Of a DNA stretch of 15,784 bases, positions 1 to 5,952 are shown in pieces (within the stretch, counting starts at the first letter, position 1; the number at the start of each line of letters is the position of its first letter). The position numbers and the translations under genes were made by a program. The stretch comes from a bacterium. GTDB taxonomy: Bacteria; CG03. Under the pieces are notes generated by a model. That model saw only the letters and a program-made list of their open reading frames with translations. It ran no database searches and had not been told where the DNA came from. Where the stretch lies: the NCBI GenBank assembly GCA_013791675.1, contig VMTI01000248.1, forward strand, positions 1 to 15,784, in the 5' to 3' direction.

Positions 1-1314
1 AAGTTCTCCGGCGTGGTGAGCGTCTAAAATCCAGTTCCTCAATGGTTCGAGCCACCCTTTACCCTTTCGCCCTAAAACTGTCTTTTGTTCTAATAAAGCC
101 GATCTCTGTCTTATCAGGGAATCCTTCTTTTCTATGTAAATGTCTTTCTCAATAATACCATCAAGGAAGGCATTTACGAGTTTATCGAGTTTGCTTTTGG
201 TATCATCGGCTTTATTATTAATATTCAGGGCGAAAGACTGCGAAGACTGATCTTCTTCCTTTTCCCATATAGATACTTGAGCCAGCATTTTTTCTTTCCA
301 GTCTTCGCACAGAGCGACCTTTTGAAGCTGTTCCCTTAACTGTTGCGCTAATAGATCTTCCTGTAAATAACTCTGACTGCAAGGACCGAGTTTTTTGGTA
401 CAGCGGTAATATTTATAAGTTCCCCCGTTACCCTTGGCAAACTGGGCGGTTATAGAAGCTCCGCACTCGCCGCATTTGAGGAAACCGGCAAAGGGGAACT
501 TATAACCTCGCCTGGTCTTACGAGGTCTTGCATTATCCTGTAATACTTTTTGTACAGCTTCAAAAGTCGCTCTGGTAATAATAGGTTTGAAAGTCCCCTC
601 GTAAGTTTCACCATTATGGACAATCAAACCTAGATATATGGGGTTGGTGAGAATGCGTTGAATTGTATGACTGCCGAATTTTTTCCCGATTTTAGTCACC
701 ACGCCCCAAAAACTCAGACGGTCTGACATAGTTGTTAAATTATGTTTCCCTTCGGCGAATTCTTTAAAGGCCTTTTGAAGAATGCGGGCTTTTAGCGGAT
801 CAGGCTCTATATTGCGGGTATTACGATTATTAAAATAGCCGAAGGGGGCTCTTCTTGGCCATTCTCCCCGTCTGAGTTTTTGACGAAACCCGCGCTTCAC
901 ATTTTCGGAAAGGTTATCAGAATAGTATTTGCTTTGACCGAAGGCGACTTGAAGCATAAAAAGCCCTTGCGGTGTCGGTTCAAACCAGAAAGTCGGGAAT
1001 TTCAAAGAAGCAATCTTCTTTGTATCAATCGAATAAATGATTTGACCGCCATCTATAGAATTTCTCGCTAACCTGTCGGGATGCCAAGCTAATAATCCGA
1101 TTGCTTCTTTGCTCCGTTCGACTTTAGCCATCATCTGATTAAATATAACTCTGCCGGGCTTTTTTGCGCTTTTGCTCTCTATAAATTCCTCTGCGATTGA
1201 AATATTTTCTTTTACGGCGAATTCCCGAAGTTCTACAAGTTGAGCCTCGATGCTCATTATTTGTCTTTCCTCGTCCTCGGTGGACTTTCTCGCATAAAGA
1301 AAATATTTACTCAT
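1..1314 (-). CDS. Large serine recombinase, C-terminus cut off by the window edge
   Basis: This is a site-specific DNA integrase/invertase of the large serine recombinase family. The frame is open for 438 codons from ATG 1314 to base 1 with no stop, so the C-terminus lies outside the window. The resolvase domain (about residues 3-145) begins YFLYARKSTEDEERQ, giving the probable nucleophile Ser11 and Arg9. It also contains LAWHPDRLARN (75-85), the family's D-R-L-x-R motif. The Recombinase domain (about 155-265) includes the typical segment RILTNPIYLGLI (220-231). A zinc ribbon has cysteines 281, 284, 305 and 312, and is followed by a charged, coiled-coil-like region. A strong AGGAGGT site at 1327-1321, 6 nt upstream, fixes the start. 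The gene is separated from its neighbours by a tRNA and appears more AT-rich than the leu/bat genes, although I did not compute this. From memory, close relatives occur in candidate-phyla genomes. The family call is very secure, but the attachment site and cargo are unknown. Confidence 0.95.
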   Translation of the reverse strand, partial: MSKYFLYARKSTEDEERQIMSIEAQLVELREFAVKENISIAEEFIESKSAKKPGRVIFNQMMAKVERSKEAIGLLAWHPDRLARNSIDGGQIIYSIDTKKIASLKFPTFWFEPTPQGLFMLQVAFGQSKYYSDNLSENVKRGFRQKLRRGEWPRRAPFGYFNNRNTRNIEPDPLKARILQKAFKEFAEGKHNLTTMSDRLSFWGVVTKIGKKFGSHTIQRILTNPIYLGLIVHNGETYEGTFKPIITRATFEAVQKVLQDNARPRKTRRGYKFPFAGFLKCGECGASITAQFAKGNGGTYKYYRCTKKLGPCSQSYLQEDLLAQQLREQLQKVALCEDWKEKMLAQVSIWEKEEDQSSQSFALNINNKADDTKSKLDKLVNAFLDGIIEKDIYIEKKDSLIRQRSALLEQKTVLGRKGKGWLEPLRNWILDAHHAGEL

Positions 1315-1352
1315 AATGTTACCTCCTGTCGCGTTTGGTCAAAAGCGCGGGT

Positions 1353-1381
1353 TTTATACAACTTGTTTTGTTGTCTCTGAA
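1353..1381 (-). promoter_or_regulatory. Candidate promoter of the recombinase gene
   Basis: On the minus strand, TTCAGA (1381-1376) and TATAAA (1358-1353) are separated by exactly 17 nt. They match the sigma-70 consensus at 4/6 and 5/6 positions. Transcription would start near 1346, about 30 nt before the ATG and upstream of the AGGAGGT ribosome site. The promoter lies inside the cluster of dyads at 1358-1419, so a protein bound there, possibly the recombinase, could repress it. That regulation is inferred. Confidence 0.4.
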
Positions 1382-1419
1382 AGAGAACAGAAAAAGTTGG
1401 AGACAAAGTTTTTCTTTGT
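1358..1419. repeat. Cluster of overlapping inverted repeats upstream of the recombinase
   Basis: Four dyads overlap here. ACAAC/GTTGT spans 1358-1374 with 5-bp arms and a 7-nt spacer. TCTCT-GAA-AGAGA spans 1374-1386. TTGTCTC/GAGACAA spans 1371-1406 with 7-bp arms over 36 bp. ACAAAG/CTTTGT spans 1403-1419 with 6-bp arms. Large serine recombinases bind imperfect dyads of roughly 30-50 bp beside their own gene, so this could be part of an attachment site. It could equally be an operator or only AT-rich structure. Confidence 0.45.
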
Positions 1420-1536
1420 AGGGAGCGGAACATGCGCCGTGGCGTACGGAGCGACAACGAACCGCCGCCTGCTGGACAAAGCTGTTCTTTTGGATTTGAA
1501 AAAGCCGTGGTCTTTTTTGTTTTCTTCAGAGGGGGA

Positions 1537-1553
1537 TTCCGGAAATTCCGGAA
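1537..1553. repeat. Doubled palindrome TTCCGGAA-A-TTCCGGAA
   Basis: Two copies of the 8-bp self-complementary sequence TTCCGGAA (1537-1544 and 1546-1553) are separated by one A. The whole 17-mer is therefore palindromic around its central base. It lies 5 nt from the hairpin at 1558-1576, between that hairpin and the recombinase. It could be a protein-binding site or part of a recombination site. The function is unknown. Confidence 0.5.
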
Positions 1554-1557
1554 AGAA

Positions 1558-1576
1558 CGGTGAGCTTTGCTCACCG
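1558..1576 (-). terminator. Hairpin downstream of tRNA-Leu, probable terminator
   Basis: CGGTGAGC-TTT-GCTCACCG is a perfect 8-bp stem with a 3-nt loop, 33 nt past the tRNA CCA end. Read in the tRNA direction it is followed by TTCTTT, a weak U-tract. On the plus strand it is followed by AAATTTTTT, a better one. It may therefore terminate in both directions, insulating the tRNA from whatever lies to the left. Confidence 0.6.
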
Positions 1577-1609
1577 AAATTTTTTGACAGAAATACCGAA
1601 AACGGCGTA

Positions 1610-1696
1610 TGGTGGGGGAGGAGGGACTCGAACCCTCAATCTCTTTCGAGCAGCGGATTTTAAGTCCGCTTTGTATACCAATTCCAACACTCCCCC
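1610..1696 (-). tRNA. tRNA-Leu (anticodon UAA), CCA encoded
   Basis: The cloverleaf can be folded by hand. The acceptor GGGGGAG (1696-1690) pairs with CTCCCCC (1620-1614), followed by discriminator A and a genomically encoded CCA (1612-1610). The D-stem is TTG/CAA around AATTGGTA. The anticodon stem GCGGA/TCCGC encloses the loop CTTAAAA, giving anticodon TAA for UUA codons. A 15-nt variable arm (stem CTC/GAG, loop GAAA) makes it class II, as expected for leucine. The T-stem GAGGG/CCCTC encloses TTCGAGT. It is intact and probably functional, with its own upstream promoter and a hairpin downstream. The serine recombinase lies about 300 nt further on. Confidence 0.97.
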
Positions 1697-1714
1697 TCTA
1701 ATAAGCGCGAAATA

Positions 1715-1743
1715 ATTATACCTAATTTTCAGACGATTAAGAA
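1715..1743 (-). promoter_or_regulatory. Promoter of tRNA-Leu
   Basis: A perfect -10 hexamer TATAAT (1720-1715) lies 18 nt upstream of the mature tRNA 5' end, putting the transcription start near 1708 with a leader of about 12 nt. Seventeen nt further upstream is TTCTTA (1743-1738), a weak -35 match. The spacing suits a tRNA gene, and the -10 is the strongest promoter-like sequence in the window. Confidence 0.6.
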
Positions 1744-1748
1744 ACAAT

Positions 1749-1774
1749 CCGCTGTTTCTATATTGCGGAAACAG
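1749..1774. terminator. Hairpin between ftsB and tRNA-Leu
   Basis: CTGTTTC (1752-1758) pairs with GAAACAG (1768-1774) across a 9-nt loop. An alternative pairing uses CCGC (1749-1752) with GCGG (1765-1768). It lies about 47 nt past the ftsB stop. In the ftsB direction no clear U-tract follows, while on the plus strand TTTTTT begins 4 nt after the stem. It may end the long operon or process its 3' end, but the evidence is only structural. Confidence 0.35.
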
Positions 1775-1820
1775 ACAGTTTTTTGCAACTTTCCCGCCCA
1801 AAGCGGACAAGCCCTCTTTC

Positions 1821-2099
1821 CTATTCAATGAATCTGTATTTTATTTCCCCCGGCTCTATCATTCCGAATTCCTCGCGGGCGATTTTATAATACGCTTCTT
1901 TCGGATTTTGTTCAAACATTTCAAGCTGTTTTTTCAGCGCGGCGTTTTCCTTTTCAAGTTCGGTTATCTGCATACGGAGAATCTTTTTGTTTCTTTTGTA
2001 TATGAGTAGCCTTTTGAAGTGCTGATTGCCAAATGCGGTAGCGGCAAAAATCACCGCTGCCAGCAAATAGAACATCCTTCTTTTCTGCTCATCATTCAT
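1821..2099 (-). CDS. FtsB/DivIC-type septum formation initiator protein
   Basis: This 92-residue bitopic membrane protein has one N-terminal transmembrane segment (about residues 9-24) and a basic stretch. A coiled coil follows (about 36-65, ELEKENAALKKQLEMFEQN), and the protein ends with AYYKIAREEFGMIEPGEIKYRF. That layout, with the terminal 'A-R-E-x-x-x-M-x-x-P-G-E' pattern, is typical of FtsB/DivIC. These proteins link FtsL and FtsQ in the divisome and help activate septal peptidoglycan synthesis. The length fits the family. It starts 27 nt after eno with only a poor ribosome site (GGTAACGG), so it is probably translated from the eno transcript. Gene order eno-ftsB is common in bacteria. 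The family is confident, but the choice between FtsB and DivIC naming is not. Confidence 0.85.
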   Translation of the reverse strand: MNDEQKRRMFYLLAAVIFAATAFGNQHFKRLLIYKRNKKILRMQITELEKENAALKKQLEMFEQNPKEAYYKIAREEFGMIEPGEIKYRFIE

Positions 2100-2126
2100 C
2101 CGTTACCGTCCCACGCCGAGCGCCTT

Positions 2127-3383
2127 TTACGCTTTCAGCTCTTCCTCTATTCTCAGAAGCTGATTATATTTGGATAATCTTTCACCGCGCGCAGGAGCTC
2201 CGCTTTTGAGCTGTCCACAGTTTACTGCCACCGTCAGGTCCGCTATGAAATTGTCGGATGTCTCGCCGGAACGGTGAGAAACCAGAGATTTGTATCCGTT
2301 ATCATATCCGAGCTTTATCACGTCAAGCGTTTCGGTTACTGTGCCTATCTGATTAAGTTTGATAAGTATGGCATTGGCGGCTCCTCTGGAAATGCCCTCC
2401 TTCACTCTGTCAACGGTTGTCACAAACAAATCGTCTCCTATAAGCTGTATCTTTTTCCCGAGTTTTTTCGTCTGCTTCACCCAGCCTTCCCAGTCATCTT
2501 CGGTGAAACCATCCTCAATTGCGATTATGGGATATTTTTTTATCCATTTGTCATACAATTCTATAAGAGCGTCCGCGCTGAGCACTTTTTTCGGTGTTTC
2601 CCCGGCGAGCACATATTTACCGTTTTTGTAAATTTCGGATGCCGCCACATCAAGCACTATCGCAATGTCGCTGCCCGGTTTGTAGCCGGCTTCTTTCACC
2701 GCGCGCGTTATGTATCTGAGAGCGTCTTCGTTTTCTTTCAGGTTCGGAGCGAACCCCCCCTCGTCGCCTATGGATGTTGAGAGGCCTTCTTTTTTCAGAA
2801 TGCTTTTGAGCGTGTGATACACTTCCGTGCCCATCTGCATTCTTTTTTTAAATGTTTTTCCGCCGATGGGAGCTATCATAAATTCCTGCACATCAACATT
2901 GTTGTCGGCATGAGCGCCGCCGTTAAGTATGTTCATGCATGGCACGGGTATGACCCATCCTTTCAGCTTTCCGGGAAAAAGCGACCTTAAATGCTTGTAA
3001 AGCGGCACCTTTTTGGAAGCGGCCGCGGCTCGGGCGACAGCCATGGAAACGCCCAGAATAGCGTTCGCGCCCAATTTCTTTTTTTTGGGAGTGCCGTCAA
3101 GAGCTATCATCGCCTCGTCAATTTTTCTCTGGTTAAGAGCGTCCATGCCTTTGATGCGTTTGGCGATTTTGGAAATGTTCGCCACAGCCTTAAGAACGCC
3201 TTTGCCTTTATACGCCTTCCCTCCGTCGCGAAGCTCCAGCGCCTCATGCACGCCCGTTGAGGCCCCCGAAGGCACCCCCGCGCGGCCGAAAGAACCGTCG
3301 GAAAGCACAACATCCGCCTCCACCGTGGGATTGCCCCTGGAATCAAAAATCTGCCTGCCAGTAATTTTACTAATCTTTATCAC
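2127..3383 (-). CDS. eno: Enolase (phosphopyruvate hydratase)
   Basis: Enolase interconverts 2-phosphoglycerate and phosphoenolpyruvate in cytosolic glycolysis and gluconeogenesis. The 418 residues match the usual length and all catalytic features are present. These are the GASTG mobile loop (40-44), His158 in GGAHADN, and Glu208 in GDEGG. The magnesium ligands are Asp245, Glu290 and Asp317. Lys342 lies in the signature ILIKLNQIGTVTET, His370-Arg371-Ser372 in SHRSGETSDNF, and Lys393 in the C-terminal CGQLKSGAP. The start is GTG, preceded by GGGAGG with 5 nt spacing. Immediately upstream of that ribosome site is the palindrome at 3395-3412. Only 32 nt separate it from the bat genes and 27 nt from ftsB, so it is probably part of the same transcript, though an unseen internal promoter is possible. 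Confidence 0.98.
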   Translation of the reverse strand: MIKISKITGRQIFDSRGNPTVEADVVLSDGSFGRAGVPSGASTGVHEALELRDGGKAYKGKGVLKAVANISKIAKRIKGMDALNQRKIDEAMIALDGTPKKKKLGANAILGVSMAVARAAAASKKVPLYKHLRSLFPGKLKGWVIPVPCMNILNGGAHADNNVDVQEFMIAPIGGKTFKKRMQMGTEVYHTLKSILKKEGLSTSIGDEGGFAPNLKENEDALRYITRAVKEAGYKPGSDIAIVLDVAASEIYKNGKYVLAGETPKKVLSADALIELYDKWIKKYPIIAIEDGFTEDDWEGWVKQTKKLGKKIQLIGDDLFVTTVDRVKEGISRGAANAILIKLNQIGTVTETLDVIKLGYDNGYKSLVSHRSGETSDNFIADLTVAVNCGQLKSGAPARGERLSKYNQLLRIEEELKA

Positions 3384-3394
3384 TTTTTCCTCCC

Positions 3395-3412
3395 GGGGTC
3401 AGACCTGACCCC
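3395..3412. repeat. GGGGTCAG-AC-CTGACCCC palindrome (REP-like) before eno
   Basis: This is a perfect 8-bp inverted repeat with a 2-nt centre. It fills the 32-nt gap between the upstream stop codon (TAG at 3418-3416) and the eno ribosome site GGGAGG, which directly abuts it. I see no other copy in the window. From memory, this GGGGTCAG/CTGACCCC sequence recurs in many environmental genomes near IS200-like (Y1, RAYT-type) transposases. That link is recall, not something shown here. In RNA it would form a strong hairpin just upstream of the eno start. Confidence 0.6.
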
Positions 3413-3415
3413 ATT

Positions 3416-4210
3416 CTACTCTATTTTTTCGAGAGCGGTTTTCCTTATCCATCCGCTGGAATCCGCAACTCTCACAAAAAACCATCCTTCTTCCTCGTCG
3501 TAAATATCAGCTTTTATTCCAGCCGGCACAGACGCTATCACCTTATAAGACCCGCCCGGGCCGCTTTGCATATTCTCTTCCATCATGACAATGCCGCTGC
3601 CAAGCGCGGGACCTCCTTTTATTTTAGCATAGAGAGCCCCGTATACAAAAACGTCAATGACAAAAAAAGCCGCAGCGGCCCAAAGCGCGAACTCGCGGTG
3701 AGTAAGAATATAGATTACCGCCATTATAAAAAAAAGCCAAGTCATAAAAGTGACGGCTGTTCTGAATTCATCCGCCGTAAAAAAAGCCGTGAATACCGAC
3801 GAGAGACTTTTCGGCGCCTCAGTAATGCCAAGTTTTTCTCTAACCACTTTCAAATTGTAATTTATGTCGTCCGCGCGGGGACTGAGCTTTTTTGCTTTTA
3901 GATAATAAAGGCGGGCTTCAGGATACTTTTCCATTCTGAAAAGACAGTTCCCCGCGTTATAATACTCTTCCCATGAGGCCACCCCTGAATCTATAAGGCC
4001 TTTGTAAATTTCAAGGGCCCCGCGCCAGTCCTGTTTTTGGTACATCTCTTCGCCCTGCCCCGCGACGGCGGACGCAGCTTCCCGCATGCCGGGGCGTGAC
4101 GCCGCCGCGGCAAAAGACACAAAAACAAAAAATGCCGGCACAAAAATCACCACCGAAAACATTTTACGAAAAAATAAGTTAATAGTGGCGGATGATGTTA
4201 TTTTTTTCAT
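3416..4210 (-). CDS. BatE-like TPR membrane protein with SH3-like C-terminus
   Basis: This 264-residue envelope protein closes the bat cluster. An N-terminal hydrophobic segment (about 19-37, ending AAAASRP) looks like a signal peptide. Two TPR-like repeats follow (about 49-115, with WRGALEIYKGLI and EEYYNAGNCLFRMEKYPEARLYY). Then come two transmembrane helices (about 151-169 and 175-193) and an SH3-like domain (about 205-262) ending in GWFFVRVADSSGWIRKTALEKI. That order matches BatE-type proteins, where periplasmic TPRs are thought to mediate contacts within the Bat complex. I chose the ATG at 4210 because it overlaps the batD stop as ATGA and leads straight into the signal peptide. An upstream in-frame start at 4339 would add an implausible arginine-rich tail read through batD. 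No enzymatic residues are visible, and the role in stress or aerotolerance is only inferred from family and context. Confidence 0.8.
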   Translation of the reverse strand: MKKITSSATINLFFRKMFSVVIFVPAFFVFVSFAAAASRPGMREAASAVAGQGEEMYQKQDWRGALEIYKGLIDSGVASWEEYYNAGNCLFRMEKYPEARLYYLKAKKLSPRADDINYNLKVVREKLGITEAPKSLSSVFTAFFTADEFRTAVTFMTWLFFIMAVIYILTHREFALWAAAAFFVIDVFVYGALYAKIKGGPALGSGIVMMEENMQSGPGGSYKVIASVPAGIKADIYDEEEGWFFVRVADSSGWIRKTALEKIE

Positions 4211-5952
4211 AGGTATTTTTTCAGTTTCTTCAAAAAAGCTTTCGCCTCGCTCTTCAGTTCCGCAGGATCGAGGCCTTCGCCCGATGGCGAAAATCTTTCG
4301 CTTTGGCATTTTCTCACAAAAACGTCGAGCGCGCCGCAAAGCGGCGCCGGGACTTTCTTTTCTTTCAAAATATTTTCCACGGAACAGTTTTTTTCCGAAT
4401 TGGTCCTTGCTCTGATAAAATTTAACAGCGCATTTTCAATTCCGCCGCACAGGATGCCCCGCGCGGAAGGCAAATCAGAAATAGCCGCCGAGGCGCGCCC
4501 GTAAGCGGTTCTCCTCGTCAAAGCGGCGGCTGGCATTATTTTTTCAAGAATCCTGTGTTTCACCGCCAGGACTATGATAAAAAATACCGCGGGAATGAAT
4601 TGCATAAGCAGAAAATGAGCGGATATAAAATTTCTTTTGCCGGCAGCCCTGCCGCCGGACGGTTTGATATACCTGATGTCCTTCCCCAGTTCCTTAAATG
4701 TCACAGGCGGCGACGACAACGCGTCCCCCTGTGCGGCCTTTAGAACATTAATCCTGATTTCTTTTGTCTGTATCTCGGCATATTGCCCCGAAGCGGGCTT
4801 AAAATAAGCGTATTTTACCGGCGGAATAATCTGCTCTCCCGCAACGCGCGGCACAAGGACAAGCTGAAAAGTTTTACTTCCCGTTATTTTGTAATTGTCC
4901 TTGCTTATCTGCTGCGATGAAATCACATCGTAACGTTTGAAATTTTCTAAAGCCGGAAAATCAGGTTCGGCCAGTGAGCTTATATTTCCCTCGCCGGACA
5001 CCCTAACCGTAAGATTCACGGCTTCGCCGGCGCGAAGAATTTTCTTGTCGGTGTCGGCGCTTATGGAAAATTCTCCGACGGCGCCATGATAATTAGATGG
5101 CCTTCCTTTTTCCGGGAGAGGCCTTACCTCAAGCTGCAAGGAATTCGTTTCAAGCACTTTTTTTCGCCCGCCGGCGAAAAATCCGGAAAAAAAATCGTCG
5201 TTAAAAGCCGGAAAACTGGATTCCATAATTTCAAGTTTAGCAGGTTCAAATTTATACGCGCCTTTTTTAACGGAAAAAATAACGCTTTTAATTTCCGTCA
5301 CGGAATAATTCCTGCCGTCAACAACTTTGTTGTAGCGCTTTGGAGGAGGAAGATCGTCTTTAAGAAATCCGCTGAAAGAAGGAAGAGCCAGACTGGGGTT
5401 TTGCGAGAGGCCCCTGTCGGCGTAAAAAAGAAATGTGTAATAGACCGGCTCCCCCGTGTAGCATATTTTTTTATCAAGCATATGCTCAATCCAAAAGGAT
5501 TCTCTCGGCGTTTTCGCAACGGCACCTCCGGAAGATGCCGGTTGTACGCCGGGGGGTGACGGGGTTGAAGAATGGACTTCTATATCTATATCGGCAGTGG
5601 TGTAAATTTTGCCTTTATAATTTATCTGAAACGAAGGGATTGTCAGTTTCCCTGTTCTTTTGGGGACAAGAATGTAATTGTTCTCCTGGACGGAAGACAC
5701 TTTACCGTTGACAAAAGACACGTTCTGCGATGTGCCGGCCGAGTACATATCAAAATCATTAAGCGGAGGAAGCGTCATCCCCGGAAGTCTCGCGCCTGAA
5801 CCTGTGACGGAAATTGTAAGTGTCAGCTGCTCGGAGAGCCCTATGCTGCGGGACGACACCGATGAAGTTATATTCAAATCCTCGGCGGAAATAGCGCCCG
5901 CGAAATTAAAAATAATAAACACCGCTGTCAAACACTTAATTATCATTTTCAC
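4207..5952 (-). CDS. batD: BatD family envelope protein
   Basis: This 581-residue BatD-family protein has a signal peptide (residues 1-23, cleavage likely after AISA). A long extracytoplasmic region of beta-rich repeats follows, with family-typical phrases such as SIGLSEQLTLTISVTG, NYILVPKRTGKLTIPSF and VNLTVRVSGEGNI. One transmembrane helix (about 446-464) leads into a cytosolic tail of about 115 residues. BatD is proposed to work with the VWA proteins BatA and BatB in the periplasm, and the biochemical role is unknown. The start is either GTG at 5952, whose GTGA overlaps the upstream stop by 4 nt, or ATG two codons later at 5946. The signal peptide is the same either way. It also overlaps the next gene by ATGA, so all three are probably translationally coupled. 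Confidence 0.88.
   Translation of the reverse strand: MKMIIKCLTAVFIIFNFAGAISAEDLNITSSVSSRSIGLSEQLTLTISVTGSGARLPGMTLPPLNDFDMYSAGTSQNVSFVNGKVSSVQENNYILVPKRTGKLTIPSFQINYKGKIYTTADIDIEVHSSTPSPPGVQPASSGGAVAKTPRESFWIEHMLDKKICYTGEPVYYTFLFYADRGLSQNPSLALPSFSGFLKDDLPPPKRYNKVVDGRNYSVTEIKSVIFSVKKGAYKFEPAKLEIMESSFPAFNDDFFSGFFAGGRKKVLETNSLQLEVRPLPEKGRPSNYHGAVGEFSISADTDKKILRAGEAVNLTVRVSGEGNISSLAEPDFPALENFKRYDVISSQQISKDNYKITGSKTFQLVLVPRVAGEQIIPPVKYAYFKPASGQYAEIQTKEIRINVLKAAQGDALSSPPVTFKELGKDIRYIKPSGGRAAGKRNFISAHFLLMQFIPAVFFIIVLAVKHRILEKIMPAAALTRRTAYGRASAAISDLPSARGILCGGIENALLNFIRARTNSEKNCSVENILKEKKVPAPLCGALDVFVRKCQSERFSPSGEGLDPAELKSEAKAFLKKLKKYL

Larger units (their letters stand above)
1315..1609. other. Gene-free interval between recombinase and tRNA-Leu
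   Basis: I see no believable gene in these roughly 295 nt. The interval holds the recombinase ribosome site and candidate promoter, the dyad cluster at 1358-1419, a GC-rich patch at about 1427-1485, a doubled TTCCGGAA palindrome at 1537-1553 and a hairpin at 1558-1576. The short open frames on both strands show no recognisable domain. If an element is integrated here, its boundary should fall in this interval. Confidence 0.6.

Noticed and set aside
44..57. GGTTCGAGCCACCC, resembling a tRNA T-arm and possibly a partial tRNA att copy
   Set aside because: It lies inside the recombinase reading frame, encodes part of the C-terminal region, and lacks any further match to the tRNA-Leu 3' end.
1311..1574. 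Minus-strand open frame of 87 codons between tRNA and recombinase
   Set aside because: It overlaps the terminator hairpin, the predicted promoter and the recombinase start in another frame. It is arginine/serine-rich with no family resemblance.
1316..1663. Plus-strand open frame of 115 codons ending with a WWGRRDSNPQ stretch
   Set aside because: The ending is the antisense of the tRNA-Leu 3' half, a well-known source of spurious proteins. It has no domain, and the rest covers the dyad-rich gap.
1571..1828. Minus-strand open frame of 85 codons covering the tRNA
   Set aside because: It reads straight through tRNA-Leu and the ftsB 3' end, so it is not a gene.
2274..2780. Plus-strand open frame of 168 codons opposite enolase
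   Set aside because: It is the complement of the strongly conserved enolase barrel and has no independent coding evidence.
4211..4339. Longer N-terminus for the BatE-like gene
   Set aside because: The extra 43 residues are an arginine-rich reading of batD. The ATG at 4210 with ATGA overlap and signal peptide is far more plausible.
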